Shown: positions 35,396 to 49,600 of the stretch, piece after piece
Layout: the number at the start of each line of letters is the position of its first letter
Numbering within the stretch: the stretch's first letter is position 1
The notes under the pieces: generated by a model
What the model was told of the DNA's origin: nothing
The model's database searches: none
Seen by the model: only the letters and a program-made list of their open reading frames with translations
Position numbers and translations under genes: made by a program
DNA from: Lichenostomus cassidix
Taxonomy: Eukaryota; Chordata; Aves; Passeriformes; Meliphagidae
Length of the DNA: 64,000 bases
NCBI GenBank assembly: GCA_008360975.2
Contig: CM039189.1
Location: forward strand, 14,536,056 to 14,600,055
Direction of reading: 5' to 3'

Positions 35396-38300
35396 TATTA
35401 AATATAGGTAGGCAGAACAACCATTTCTGCTCCAGGCCTTTCTGACATATTTACTGAGTGGAGGATCTTTGCTTGTTATCTCTTCTTCAATATGATAATA
35501 TGCACTCAGCCCTCCAAACAAAACTACACTTAGATAGCACAGAGACACACAGGTCAATGCAAACACAATAAATTCTACTCTTGTTTTCCAAATTCACAGC
35601 AACATTTGATGTTTTGGGTAACATCAGGTTCCTCTAAGTTGTTCATCTTTTTTCTCCTGCAGTTCAGAGCTCTCCCCTTAACTGTTGATCCTCCCTCCCA
35701 TCACAGCAGTTTTTTTTGTCCCACCAATAAGTGGAACCTTTCTGCTATAAAACATTCTGTCCTGATCCACTCTCATTTCCAAAGCTGCTGATTTTTCCAA
35801 AAGCTTGAGTCGTTATTGCTCCTTTTAAAATCTTTCCTTAGTCCTTGCAGAAATTTCCACTGTCCTCTTTCTCCCTGCTTCTCCCAAATGAAGAAGCAGG
35901 AAGAATTAATTTCTCAGCCCATTGGACTAAATGACCATCAAGGGTAATACTCTAGCACTGTCACTCATTTGGCTGGCATGGGACACTTCCCTGACAGTTC
36001 TGCAATGCAGCCTTTCCAGGAGCCCATCTAGAAGCCACAAACTGGATGGATAGATAGACACACGTACCCACCAACCACCATAGGATCACCCTTGGTCATA
36101 TCTGGGGGTAAGGGAAATGGGTTTATCCCTTCCAGAATGGACTTCATTTGCATATGTCTCGTCTTTGATTTCCACAGTGCTACACTGCCACTACGGGACC
36201 ACTCTGAAAGCACAGAGGAAGCCTTCTCAGAAGCTTTGACTAATACAGGATGAGGCTGCTTACTCTATTGCAGGGCAGAGAAAAATGAGTCAAAAAGGAC
36301 AAATTACATGTGTTCTCCGTACTGTGCCTGAGCTGCCAAATGCATGCTAGCCTGAGTACATTGATGGCTGGCTTTCTTCAAGACAAGTGGATCAGGGACA
36401 TACTCTCTGATTTGGGCAAAGTAGCTCTGTAGGCAGAGCACTGCATCGCTTGGTAAGAATCACAACTGTATCCAATAAAAACAGTCGACTGGGAGAGTCA
36501 GAAACCTTTTAGCAAATGAGTAAAAGGAAGAACATATTAAATTAAGTTTATATAAGAACAAGGAGGATGACCAAACAAGAACCATGCTGGTCATTTCTTA
36601 ATTACTCTATCTGCTAAAGAGATAGGCAATATTTATATAAATTACACAGACTCCATGTAGCACAAAGAAGTTAATGTTCTTCATCCCTCTCCCTTAATGA
36701 AATTTATGATTCAGCAATTTATTAAATCCTAAATTGTGGAAACAAAAAAAAAGAAATAATCTTAAAGACACCCCCAGAGGAGCACAAGAGGCAGCCAGCT
36801 GATGCAAACAGCATGTCAGGGTTTTATGCAGGAATTAGGAATATTAAAAAGGGGAAGCAGATACTTTAGAAAAATTCCTGATAGTGTTGGTGTTCAGGCT
36901 AGGCTGTGCAGGGAGAGAACTAATGTGTTCTCAAATAATTGCTGTGGATTTTTGGTGACTGTAGTGCCATTCATGAAGCAGTTACCCAGATCTGTAGTGT
37001 GAACAGTCAAGATTTCATGGCGTTCTGACTAGATTTTAAGGAGAATGCTGTGGGGCCCTCATGTTTCATACCCTGGAATTACAAACTGTGCAGTGACCAT
37101 CTTAGTACTTAACATATAAATACACTTAGTATAAACAACAGCCCTGAAGAACTGCAATCTTTGTTTTCTGCACATCAGAGTATTTTTCAGTGTTTTAAGA
37201 AAAAAGCATGTAAATATGAAGACCTTGAGATTTCCACAGAAACCTCTGGTTAAAAAGAAATGACAACAGACTCCCACTTAAGGGGAAAGGACAGTATGGC
37301 TAAGTGCAAAAAACAGCTAGGGTATATTTAATGTTATTTTTCTGTGCTTCCTCTAGGATGAACCAAAGACCTTGTTATGCTGGATGCTGAATGCCCTAAA
37401 GTCCCATTACACATCTCAGGAAAGGACCTTAATGGTTTTATTGGGACCCATATCTGCACATGTAACATGGCTTTGAAAATAAAAGGATTTTTTTTCTCTG
37501 CTTCCATTTGTTGCCTCTTGGTTGACATGTTCCTATATGGACACTCAGTCCCCAGATATCTGCTCCCTAATCAGGGACATCAATAACATCCTCAGTGGGA
37601 AAACTCTGGAACACCTATGAAAGTCAGAAGTGTGAGGAATACATCTCAGATGATGCAGATGCAGTCACTACTGTATGATCAGATAAGCAACATTGCAAGT
37701 TCATTTTTGTATGCTAAATAAAATAAAAATGTCAATATTTACACATAACCTTCAAGGCTCTTACATTTGCAGCTCTTTAGTATTCAGTGCAGACCACATT
37801 TTCTTTAGTCCGTTACCAACAGCTTGGAAATTTAGTTAGAGGATGCAACCCAAATGTTCCTCCAAATGTTGTTTCCAAATGGTCATCTTGAAAAATGCTG
37901 TTTAAAAGGATGAAACCTTTACGTGAAGATGTAAGAGCCCGTGCACAGAGCAATACAAACAGCAAGGAAATAATCTGAAGATTAAAACCACTAATGATAA
38001 AGATATTACTGTTAGGCATAGTTTAATTTGTTGGTAACTAAATCACCAGAGGCTTTTTACAGGCTTCTTGGAAGCTGACTATTGTGTACTGCACATTCAA
38101 CCTCTAAGTGTACAGTGACACAAACAAATAAAAGCGATCATAACACTTGAAATGTAGTTAGAGACACAATTGAGAACATCTGTATTGTAAGCAGAAATAA
38201 ATTAGAAATACTGAAGTGTTTTGTAGCCGTGAAACTGAGGGATAAAAAAATAACCTACAGCACCTGGATTAAGCAGTTGTAAATAATGTATAAAGGAAAA

Positions 38301-41300
38301 ATCTCATTACCCCCTGTGTAAACTCCCCCCCAATGAAATATATTTTATGAATGTTGCATCACAGTAATAAATGCAGCATTTGTTTTCCCCATAAACTTTC
38401 CATTTCATGACTATAAGATAGTTTGGATTTGGAAATAATGGCCAGTGAATGTACTGTTTGCAGGATTAGTTTCCTTCAACAAGCAGCTTTGAACTGACCT
38501 TCAGTTTTTTTGGGCTAAAGAGCAGAGACTTACACAGGCTTAGCAGAACTCATCCTTGTGCCTACAAAGCTGTGTCAGTGTTCCCCAGTTGCAACAGAAC
38601 CATACTATATAAACAAATCTAAAAGGACCACTAGAGAGTATTTAGACTCTGAGCCTTGAATGTTATAATTGCCTGATATCATGAAAGATTTGATGAGATT
38701 ATACTAGGAAATGACTAGATACAAATGTGGAAAGTTTTCCCTTTGTAAAAGAAGAGGTCTTATAGCAGAATGCTGCACACTGCAGGATACAGAGCTTCTA
38801 CTTACAGTAAGAAGAGCAAGTGCCATAGAAAAAAGACTATAATGCTTTCTTTTGAGTTTTCAGTTTTCCCTTGCAAATATTCACAGTTTTGTGTAAAAAT
38901 GTCAGGACTGATTTCTCTCTTGTGTCAGCTTTGCACTATCAGCTTTCCTGAAGTACTCAACAGATTTATTCTAGACTTAGGCAGTATATTATTGTCAAAA
39001 TGAACCATTAGTTTTCTCTTGAAGGTACATTGATTCCTCACATATGAAAAGGGGTCAGCTTCCTGATGATCCAGACACCAATCACTGACCCCTTGGGTGA
39101 GTCCCTGGATGATCTGTACACCTGATACACAATCCCCAAGCCACAGCCTGGTGAAACAGGTAAAAATGAGGATGAGATGCTACAAAGGAAGTCAGCATCT
39201 TGAATCATACTGAAACCTAACAGATTACAAATTAAAAGGGTAAGAACTTCCCACTGGCTGAGAGAGATAAAATGTCACAAACATAAAAACATTATAAAGT
39301 TAGGCTTGAGTCTGGAGTACTTTTCCTTTATGATTAATGATTGGGCACAACAAGGATGGGAAGGGCAAAGCAAAGTTCCTCTTGAACTAGCTTAAAAATG
39401 CCACAGCTAAAGAAAAAAAATATAGGAACATCAATTTAAAAAAATAACAAAACAAACCCCCTCTACTAAAATGTAAAGGTCAGGAAAGATTTGGGTGTTT
39501 TAAAATGCTGTCTTGAAGAAATTTCAAAAAGGTTAAGATGTCATGTAGTTTCAGAGTTATGGGCACTGGAGGGGGGTCCTTGAGTGCCAGCTATTCCTCG
39601 GGCCACTCACTGACTGTGAGCTGCAGTGACAGTGGACAGCGGGAGGCTGGCGGATCAGAAGCTATCACTGTGCCACTGGGGAAAACCCATGCCTTGCTCC
39701 CCAAAGAATGAAGAGCTGTGTGAATATTTCAGCATCTGAGATTCAGGCAGTAGATAAAATAGAAAAACATGCCGTAAATATAAGGGTCTAATTTAAATTG
39801 TCAAGAACAAACATATTCAGCATTTGGGCTCTTCAGCTCAGTTCACTGTGCCTGGGAGGAGCAGGAGGCACTGTAGGCATGTTACACAGAGCCCAAGGAG
39901 CTCCTGGTGGCAGCTTACCCTGCACAGTTCAGTGGCTCCAAACAACATGTGGATTCCTTGTGGTTCGAAATCCCTGAGGGCAAACAGGCAGGCAGGACAG
40001 AACAGGAGCTGTAATGCTTCTCCTTCCAGGTGTTACAGATGAGAGCAGGAAAACCAATATGACTGAGGAAGCATTTGGAGGGCAAGTTTTCCTTCAGCTG
40101 CACTCTGCCATGCCCACTTGGCAGTTGTTGGGCCAGCTTCCTCCTCCTGCAGGCTCCTGTGCCCTGATCCCACTTAGCACTGACCTGGCGCTCCTACCTC
40201 ACCTGTCTTGTTCTCCAGTTTCCCATCTCTCCTCTGGTCTTTAGTTCTCTCATGCAGCATTGCTGTTTTGTATGGACTACAATTACTGAAAAAACCCCAG
40301 ACTTTGTGGCTTGGTTTTTATTCCCCCTCATTCTCTGTGACTTTCAGACATGAGTCTGAATGAATCAATAGAGTAAGAGCTACCTTTCTCTGCTTCAAAT
40401 CTTCCCTGCCTCACCTTTCCCCTTCAGTTTCTCTCTGAAAGGCCATTTTACCTGGCTTTCTGCCATGCTGGCTACCCTGGTAATCCTGCATATTCTTTGA
40501 CAGCAGCTGGGGGAGGAAAAAGCTTGGGATTTCTACCAAAAGCTCCTACATGGGAACTGTGGATGTAGGAAAAGCAGAGCACCCACCACTATCTCTTGAC
40601 AAATGAAACCTATTTCAACATTACATGAATTTCACTTGCAGACAAAAGGTGAACTATGAAAAGGTGAACTATTTGCCCTTAATGACCAAACAATTGCTAT
40701 ACAGAAACTGTAAAATAACAGAGAGAGAAGAAAATCCTAGGAAACCTGTACCTGTTCTGGACAAATGTTACATGGAGGGTGAAATTCTGCAAATGTCAAT
40801 TATTTCATGAACAGAAATAAAAGACTGTATATCAAAATACCATCAAGACCCTTTTTCATCACAAATGGGTGGTACTAACTGAAGATGTAATGAATAAAAT
40901 GATCTTAAGTAACATCAGACCTTAACCTCTTTTGCCTACTTCTCCTTTTGCTCCATTTCATCCTTTTCTATGTCCATCTGTTGCCCTCTGCAAGCTCCCT
41001 GTGACAGCTACCATGAGGCCTGATTTTCAGCCCTCTCTCTGGCAGCTTTGCACTGCTCAAGAGAGCAGAAGAAAAAAAATGTCTGTTGCCCTGAGAACTC
41101 CTTGGATTGTGAGGTCTTGCTCAAAAATCTCTTGCTCTGCAAAGGGAGTACAGCAAGAACAGGACAAGACAGAGCTTCAGAAACCTGGATTGCCAGCCCT
41201 AGAAGGGGGAGAAGAGAAAAGCAACTCAGTTTAGTTTTCCCAGCCCTTCCTCAGTCAGATACTATGTGTAGCAGGGTATGGCTACAGGTATGTGCAGCAG

Positions 41301-41563
41301 AGTGTACTCTGGGTCTCACCACTTGCCTTTTTTACTCTTTGAAGAATGTCACGCAAAATTACAGTGCTGTATAAATAGTTACTATAATAAATAATAATAG
41401 TGGCAGCAAAACTTCCCCTAGTCTTGTGTTTCTCTTTCCTTGGTCTGCATAACTGCCTCATTTCTCGAAAACATCTTCCAAAAGTTGCTATTTTTTTCTG
41501 CCAGTCTAATCCATACAATTATTTCTATGAAAAGCTGAAATACTCTGCTTTAGGTAGCAAAAC
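35396..41563. other. Non-coding DNA, no gene recognised
   Basis: Unique AT-leaning DNA without recognisable exons. A 14-bp word is repeated in tandem with period 15 (40644-40672). A T-loop-like word, ggttcgaaatcc, near 39962 is not accompanied by any tRNA fold. Open frames are all near or below 110 codons and carry no domain. Confidence 0.65.
40644..40672. repeat. Two-copy direct repeat, period 15 bp
   Basis: The 14-mer at 40644-40657 (aaaaggtgaactat) is repeated exactly at 40659-40672. It is most simply a local slippage duplication. Confidence 0.9.
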
Positions 41564-41592
41564 AAGATGTTAGCCCAGTAAGCTAACATCTT
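41564..41592. repeat. Perfect 11-bp stem-loop
   Basis: aagatgttagc (41564-41574) is the exact reverse complement of gctaacatctt (41582-41592), with a 7-nt loop. It abuts the microsatellite that begins at 41601, which suggests the hairpin promoted local slippage. Confidence 0.85.
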
Positions 41593-41598
41593 AAAAAG

Positions 41599-41675
41599 CA
41601 ATGCAATTAACTAATAAACTAACTAATAACTAACTAATAAATTAACTAATAAAACAATGCAATTAACTAATAATT
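41599..41675. repeat. (AACTAATA)-type microsatellite with duplicated flank
   Basis: The core is built from irregular AACTAATA/AACTAATAA units at 41607-41652. The word caatgcaattaactaataa occurs at both ends (41599-41617 and 41655-41673), so the whole patch arose by at least two rounds of duplication. Confidence 0.85.
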
Positions 41676-44600
41676 ATTCTTTATAGAAAATGAATGCATC
41701 TTAATAATTCTTCGAGAAAACGGAAAAATTGCATAGTTAAATGATTCCTCACTCAGCAAACAAAGCAAAAAAAGACATTTTCTTTTGTCCACTGTGTAGG
41801 TCTGGATGGACAAAGACAGGAAACCCAGGCTCATGTGCATAGGCAAAGCAGCTCTCAGCATCACCTCCTCTTGTCCTCACCCTCTAAGCACACACTGTGC
41901 ATCCTCAGAGCCTCCCAGCTGCTGGCTCACATAAGTTCAGTTTTATTTATAGGTTCCCTCAATACAGAAAATGTATTTTAACACATTTGTCTTTTCCCCC
42001 TCTGTCAGAGACACAGATGTATATGTATACATATGCATGCACATGCAAAACATTCACACCTACTATACTCTTGAGTTTAGCATCAAAATGATGTGGAAAC
42101 ACATTATTAGTGCATATTTTTCTATCTGAAACTGGCTAGATTTTCCCCTAACAGCTGCACTCGAGATTTTAATTAAATAATACCAGTTGTGCCTTATTTA
42201 ACTAAGCCAGCACATCTTCCTTATGTTTGGGAATACTAATTTTTTAATTTTAAAATTTTTTCTAATGAATAGGTTTGTATTTTGATCTGTAGCACTCTTT
42301 AGCTAAGAAAACCTTCAAATCACTGTAACATTACATAGGCAAGGAAGGGACATTTCTTTTGGCTAGGGCAAATCTTGGCCACATTTTTAGCAGGCTTAAT
42401 TTAAGCCAATAAATTTGTCCATGAAAAACAAATACAGGGGTAGTCAAACTCCTTGTACCTTTGGGTCTCTGATTTGCTGCTGCAAACCTACAGACAACAA
42501 GCTGAAGGCCACCTTCCTAGGCATGCTCCCCTTAGACCATAAAAAGCAATTAGTCTTTGGAGTCATCATCTTGGCTGATGCTATTTAATCAGAGGGTTTT
42601 TAGGCAAATTGAGTATCTACAGTATTTGAATATACTGATAAAAGAAATAAAAATTATAATGGATCCCTGATTCATTCAGAAGGTCAGCATCTGCAAAACC
42701 CCTTACAAAGGAACCAAAATAAAGGTGTATTATCATCTTTGATATCCATGGGAAAGTTCTTGTACAAGTGAAGAATGAAGGGAAGCTGAACAACTCCTTC
42801 CTTCTGGTAAATATTGTAATAGTTTTTACTTCATGGTTTTTACCTGGGAAATGTAGCTCTTGATACATTTGCCTCACAAAAACTACTGGTTACCAATGAA
42901 AAAGCCCAGAGAGAATAGGAGCAGGTCAAGAAAATTGTTATTTTACAGGAATAAGAATCCCCATAGCTTTAACACAGTGAAGATCTTGCTCCTGAAAAGG
43001 AGAGTCCCACAGAGTGACTGCTGAGACAGCAGTCTGCAGAGGTCTGGAAATGGTCCTGTGAGCTGCACCTCTGCTGTATCACCTACCTACCAAGCTCCAT
43101 CACCAATTATCATCAAATCCGTTGTGATCTACATGACGAGCAGGAAATAGTACCTGTAAAATCAGCTTAAGGGGGAACACATCTTGAAAGCTGTGCAAGC
43201 AAGTGGGACTAGCCCAACTGTGTGCTTGTGTGATTTATAACAAGAAAAGCAGGGTGCACTTTCTGTGGAACTTTATTACTGCCTTGTCCTTGGAGGCAGC
43301 AAATGACTTCTCTTCCATAATTGTCATATATACCACTATAGGAATAAACGGAGCATGCAGAGCGTGCTACCCAGAAGCTGCAGTGTGGAAACAACCCCCT
43401 GCTTGAGCTGAGGGAGGCAGTGGAGAATGCAAGTTATTACATAAAAACAGGTACCTGCAACAGCAGCCATACCTAAGTCTGTAACTTTAAGACAAATAAA
43501 TATATTTGCATCTACAGGGAAGAATTCTGCCATATCTGAAAAAACCGTGACTATTTTCTCAGCCATCACACAATTTGTCTCCATGATACTTTGCTTCCAG
43601 TGTCATGTACATTACATCCTATCTGTCATCGGAGTCAATCTCAACAGCTGCTTGACATGGCTCTAATCAAGACAGATACAAACTCTGGTAACAAAGGTAT
43701 TGTTGCCCCCAAAGTAAAGTTGACACAATTGGCTGGTATGTTTATTTAAATAGCTCATATCTATCCTGTTAGCACATTCCAAATCAAAGTCCACATTGTT
43801 TATTTTAAAGTGAATTTTGGTCTCCTGCTCTCTTTTGTTTATGAACGTCTGTGTTTCTGACAGCTGATAGAGGGCATGCTGAAGATTTACAGTATCCACA
43901 GCTGGTTGTGTGGTGCAATGGGACTTTCCCCAAGTAAGTTTGCTCTGTGTGCCTCAGCCATAGAGAAAATTCCCCAGTGAGAGCTGAGTCTCATGGTGAG
44001 GACAGCTTGCCTTGCCCTGGTGTTGTTTGTCCTTTCACTGTGGGGAAATTGCTGTATGCCAAAGCCCAGCAAAAGCAAACGTGAAGTCCTTCCTCAGGTG
44101 GAGTCCATGGGAACAGAAGTGGTACTGGCTTTAGTGTGCCTCACCCAGCCCAGCCGTGCAGTTTCTGTGCCCATTAACTCTGACACAAGGCAAAATGGTC
44201 ACATGGCGGTAAGTAGAAGTAAAATTTTATGTTCCATATAGGCTCTGTTTATTTATACCTGAGTAGCTCCACTGCCGTGTTACTGCTGTAACTCTGAAGA
44301 GACCCAGTCTAGAGACTCCTGCTTTTGCAAGTCCAAATTCTATCTCCTTTGGCAGGATGCTGTCTGTACACCACCTGGAAGGGAGCAAGGACAGACAGAA
44401 AAGAGTCCATGAACTGAAATACCCAGAATCTTTGGCTCCAGATCAAACATATTTCACTTTTGGTCATCTTTGATCAATTTGCTTCACACTTTTCCAGTAG
44501 TGGCATGACATGGGCATCTTTGTTGTTCAACAAAGTCATATTTTTCCTTTATCATTAGAAACTTGGTGTCCAAAACACTTGTGAGATGGCTAGGGCAGCA

Positions 44601-46597
44601 TCATATTCTCTTTCAACTGCACATATGCCAAGAAGGTACATTACATATTTGCAGTGCTTATATATTGCATCCCATTACCTTTTAGTTTACAGAAATCCCC
44701 ACTAAAGGCTATCAATGCCGGGGTGGAGAAAAACATAAGTGAGCTATCTGCAGGTGAGGACTGCACAGGAAGAGTCCTGGTGTAATTCTTGACTACTCCC
44801 AAGCACCCAGGGTTAAAGTATGCCCGGGCACACATCGTGTGCTTTAATAACTTCCAGCTCTTGCTTGGTAAATAAGAGTCAGGTTCTTTGTCTTTATACT
44901 GCAAAATGATCACTTATAGATCTAATAAATGGTATAACTGGATAAGCAGACACCTGTTAGTCATATGACCTGACAAAAGGCAAGGAAAAAATAGAAAGAC
45001 AGGCACAAAAAAATGCCCTAAAGAGAATAAAAGAAACATGCCAAGAGAAAATATGACACACATACTTTATACATGTTTAATTTCTGTTGTTTTGGTTGGA
45101 AAACAGCTGCAGGTGTCCTCTAATTATATCACCATTTTCACAAATATCAACTGTCATATTTAATTTGTTACATTTACCATCCAGCCTCCTCAAACAGCAC
45201 ACTTCTTTCATTACACATTTAGTGCCAGAGTTTCTAACATTCAAGCTAACTTTCAAGCTAGTCAATTAATGCATTATTTACAAGTGAAATGTTATTAAAA
45301 ACAGATTCTTAATTTACTAATGATTTAGTAGACCCCAGGCAGTATTCCAATTTGTTTTTATTGAAATTGGAAGAACATTTAGAACAAAGGGGAAAATAAT
45401 GTCAAGGATATTTTGGCCTATTCATCTGTGCTGTACTTTCTGTGGTATTATGTCTACCCCTACGTCTTCCCTCCCTCTTTTTTATATTGTATTTTTAATA
45501 CATAACCTAACCAGTTGCAGCATGATTGAGGGGAAAGGTCTATGAAAAATGAAAAACAGCACAAACACTATTGTGAGTTTTGTTTTTAAAAAGCACCAGG
45601 CAGTCTGGAATGACTCAATACACATGTTCACCATACAATACAGCATATTTTGATTTACAGCGCTGTTCTAGCAGCACAGCAGGTTAAGAAGGTTAGAAGT
45701 CAAGGGAAATTAAATGTTATTAGCATTCCACCATTGTTATTCTGGACAAAAGTGAGTATGTAACTTTTCAAATGCATTTTTAAACTCAAATTTGTTTCTG
45801 AGGCTTTTAGCTTGTCAGAAACTTTTACGAGCACGTGTGTGCTTCTTTGTCCTTTCCCTTTTTTTTGCTCCTTTTCTCCTATCTGGGCCCATTCAGGATG
45901 TTCATTAAAGTATAATTCCACTCCTACCTTCTCTCTTTGCCAAACTGCCACTACCTACAATAATGCTGTTGTCATTAAAATGTTGACATTGACTTTTAGG
46001 GTCACTTATTACAGGAAATATCTGTGATTCAGTGGCAATACTAATCAGTCGCAAACACTAAGCATCAACATTTGAATGGTGACGGTGATAGCTTCAACTT
46101 ACTTCTTTGTGTTTGTTTTTGTGTGGGAATAAATGAAACTAAAGCAGGAATTCATGATCAGAGTGTGTTTTACTCCCACAGGGTGGTTTGCCAACCACAG
46201 ATATACCCAAACCACGTGGCTTCAATTTGGCTTTAATGGCAGGGTGGGGGATGTTTGTTTCAGGACTCTGGCACTCTCATGTATAGGAACACCTAACTCA
46301 GCCCCAGGTGTGGACACCCTCACTGGGAGATCTACATGTGGGTAAGGAGGTTGGGGCAGGGAATGTCTAATTTAGGCACAACAGCTCCAGCAGTCTTGAT
46401 GAGGAAAGGGGGAGGCTAACAGGTGTTTTCAGAGAAGAGGTAGGGCCCCAGGTCTCATTGTTTCTATCCACATAAAACCTGCATCAGAAGAAACTTTGAA
46501 TCTGTGGGCAAAATACTACCACACCTGAGAGCCAACCCAGATAAGTCTACAGCACTACCTCTTGTAAAGTGATGAGACAGGCAAAGCTGAAGCCTCG
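41676..46597. other. Non-coding DNA, no gene recognised
   Basis: No recognisable exon or element. A short open frame at 43993-44241 begins with a hydrophobic, signal-peptide-like stretch after a charged start, but its start-codon context is weak and nothing else supports translation. AT-rich strings occur near 42175-42260. Confidence 0.65.
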
Positions 46598-46690
46598 TTG
46601 TGTCTCAGACTGTCATTTGTAAAATAGGGGTAACACTGCCCCTGTACCTTGCAAAGCAGATACAAAGATAATTTCAGTAATTATCTGGGA
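46598..46690 (+). mobile_element. MIR-like SINE fragment
   Basis: The phrase 'gtgtctcagac.gtcatttgtaaaataggggtaacactgcc' followed by 'gcagatacaaagataatttcagtaat' matches the 3' half of MIR (Mammalian-wide Interspersed Repeat) and its amniote relatives, where it reads as 'cctcagtttcctcatctgtaaaatggggataa'. The tRNA-like head is not recognisable here. MIR-type SINEs are ancient and retroposed with L2 machinery; copies are known, though rare, in sauropsids. The fragment is short and diverged, so the subfamily cannot be given. Confidence 0.68.
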
Positions 46691-49600
46691 TGATCTCCTT
46701 TATGATGGCAACAGGACTCACACAAATGAGGCTGATGAATCTGTACCTTTCCCTACTATGCCCTGGTATATTTGGAAGACCTCCTGTAGGTGACAACCTC
46801 TTAGTGTTGGATGTGGAGTCAGAAGTACCAGGCTGGCCATGAAATGACCCTTTACTGATGGTGCCACAAAAGCTGCAATCCCTGCCCTGTCACCAAGCAC
46901 CTCCAGTCCCTGTATGTTACTGGATGTCCAACAAAACACCAATTTCAATGTACAGAGAGCCAGGTTAGCTGTGCACAGCCCTCTTGAGTGGCTTGTGGCC
47001 AAGCCCTGTGCTGCCTTGGTCCCTGACCACCTGAGGCTAGTTCCTTGCTGAAGGGTCCTGCAAAGCCACAGCAATCATCGGAGCTTTGACCTTTGTATAC
47101 CGCGCCGAAAGCTGCTGACATTCAGTGCTGACCCACCCACCTCCAGTGGCTGGTTCAGAGGAGGGTCAAGAGCCTCCAGACAGCCAAACCCAGCTAGCAT
47201 AGTTTAAGTGGAAGAGGCAGAGGCTCTGGGTTTAAAAGCTTCTGCTCTCACTTCTGCTGATGAGCTGTTGTGCTGGATCATTGCTAAAGAAGTCATCAGA
47301 AAGTTTCAGACATTGCAAACTAATGCTCTGTTTATTCAACTTTCCAATCATTCCTCTCTACTATCTGTGTTTCACATACCGTGAAACTGCACTACACTGT
47401 GCAATTGAATTAGTTGTACAGTGACTCAAAGGCATTAAACAATGACTTTGATATTTTAAGTACTGTCTAGGAGGGATTTTTAATTCCTTCCTCATAATGA
47501 AACAAGCAACACAAGAAAAAACCCCACAGTTACACAACCCTGAAACATTGATTTTCTTTTCCATCCTGGGCAGACCCCTCTGACACAACAGAACAAAAAA
47601 TATCCTGAAAGCCTTCAGCTTGTTTTGTAGCAGAATAAAAATAAAACAAGCATTGACACACAATTTTAATGCCACTCAGTAACACAAGAAATAAGTCCCT
47701 GTTATTAATCCACCTTCTAAGTTCACAGTATGTACTCAGGAAGCAAATCCTATAGGAACTTTCCAGATACTACTGAGTATATGGGTGGACATGTCCATCC
47801 TGCCCCAGCCACAGCTAGATCTGCTGACATGGCCAGTGCCCAGATATGGGGCTGTTTAGCAATGCCGTGCTAAACTGCTCAGGGTGAACCTATTCATTGC
47901 AATTGTGACAGGTTAGGGAGTGGCCACACAAAGAGCTTAGCTGGCAACTTGGAAGGAGATGCTAACTTTTGGCAAAGAAGAGATGACGAGCTGCTGGAAG
48001 GAAGAGAGACCCACTGCTGGCACACTGACAGTCAGAAGAGGATCCATGCCTAGCCTCAATCCCCTGCTGGTACCCCTAGAAAGCCAGGGAGAGGAAAAAG
48101 AAGAGATGGCCATGCTTGCACTCAGTTGGTCAGCAGGACCCCAGAGTGGCACTGATGCAAAGAGCTGCTGTGTGGAACACGGGGTGGTCCCAAAGGCCAC
48201 CATCACCTCACAGGCAGCAAGGGGATGAGCTGTCACTACAGCACCAAGAACACTGAAGGAGAGACAGTTCTGCCACTGACAAAAGGCTCTCCAGACTGGT
48301 TCTTACTGGAGATAGAACCGGAGGTGGGGCAGAAAGAGCGAAAAATGAGTGAAGAAGTGCTGTGAAACCACTGGCATTAGCTGCCAAGAGCACAGGGCAA
48401 GGCACCTAAGTGATGACTCACATCTGACAATAAATACATGAATAATTGTTGAAAGTGTGTTTGACTTTCACAAAGGAGTTTAAGCAAATATTTGTTTGTT
48501 CATTAGTCTTGAGCAACACTTCTATGGCATGAGATTCATTAAACCTTAACATATATCTGCAAGCGAGATATTTGGTTGTCTTGCAGATTAAGACCCAAAG
48601 CAATGCACACTGTTTACACAGAATGGCCTTGAAATACCTGTAATGGAGTGAGATAGTTATTAGACACTGGCATTGTGAATCTTCATTTTTTTGAAGGTTA
48701 GTTGGGATGCCATATTTCTGAAGAAAAAGCTTTAAAGGGCCCATTTCTGCTTGTGTGTCTGCATCAACTTTCAGCTTCCCTGACTAGTCTTAAAAAGCTG
48801 ATGAATGAAATCTGCTTCATGAATTAAATTATACCTGTGTATGAGAGAGCCATTGCCTGTTACATCTGGTGCTGTAGGGCGCCTACAACCACTCACAGAC
48901 AGCTCAGGACAGATCACAGCACAGACAGCTCTGTCCTGCATTAGGAAAATGTAATTTGAGTAGGAAACCCCCTTCCCAAATATCCTGAGGTGACAGCACC
49001 ACAGCCTCAACATTTTTTTTTTTTGTTAAGAGTGCCAGGGTATCAGATGGCATGGACAGGAAGCACACGTCAAGCTCTGCAAAGTGTCTTGTGTGTGGGC
49101 AAGGCCATCCTTACAGCCCTTTTGTGCTCACTGGAGCCTGGGCCAGCTGCCTGATGGTGGGCTGTGCTCAGATCACTTGTTGAGCTCTGACTCAGGGCTT
49201 GTTATGGCAGCTAGAAATGAGGAAGACCCATCATGCCTCTTCTGGTGGTTGCAGGAGACATTTAGAAGAGCTCCCTCCTTCAGAATTACTTTGTACTATT
49301 GATTGTATATGCATTCCAGCAAAAAAAGAAGTTGGATCTACATGTATTTTCAATCTGCAAAACAGATTAGGACGTTACTGTGACCAAATCTTTAGAGATG
49401 TAACACTGACTGCACAATCACTATCCTGATTTATACCCATCAAAACGTAACTATTCTCAAGTGAACAAGTTATGCTTCACCTCCTCTCTCTGGCTATTTT
49501 TTTTTCCTGTGAGCAGAGCTGCACAGTGTAATGTTAGATGTGATGAGGGTCAGCAATAACATAATCACAGATCTGAGGTCTCCAATTTATGCACCTCTGT

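Noticed and set aside
39955..39980. tRNA B-box-like word ggttcgaaatcc
   Set aside because: It has one extra base against the B-box consensus, and no A box, anticodon stem or acceptor pairing is found upstream.
46718..47074. Minus-strand open frame of about 118 codons in GC-richer DNA
   Set aside because: Higher GC lengthens chance frames; no domain, splice or start support.
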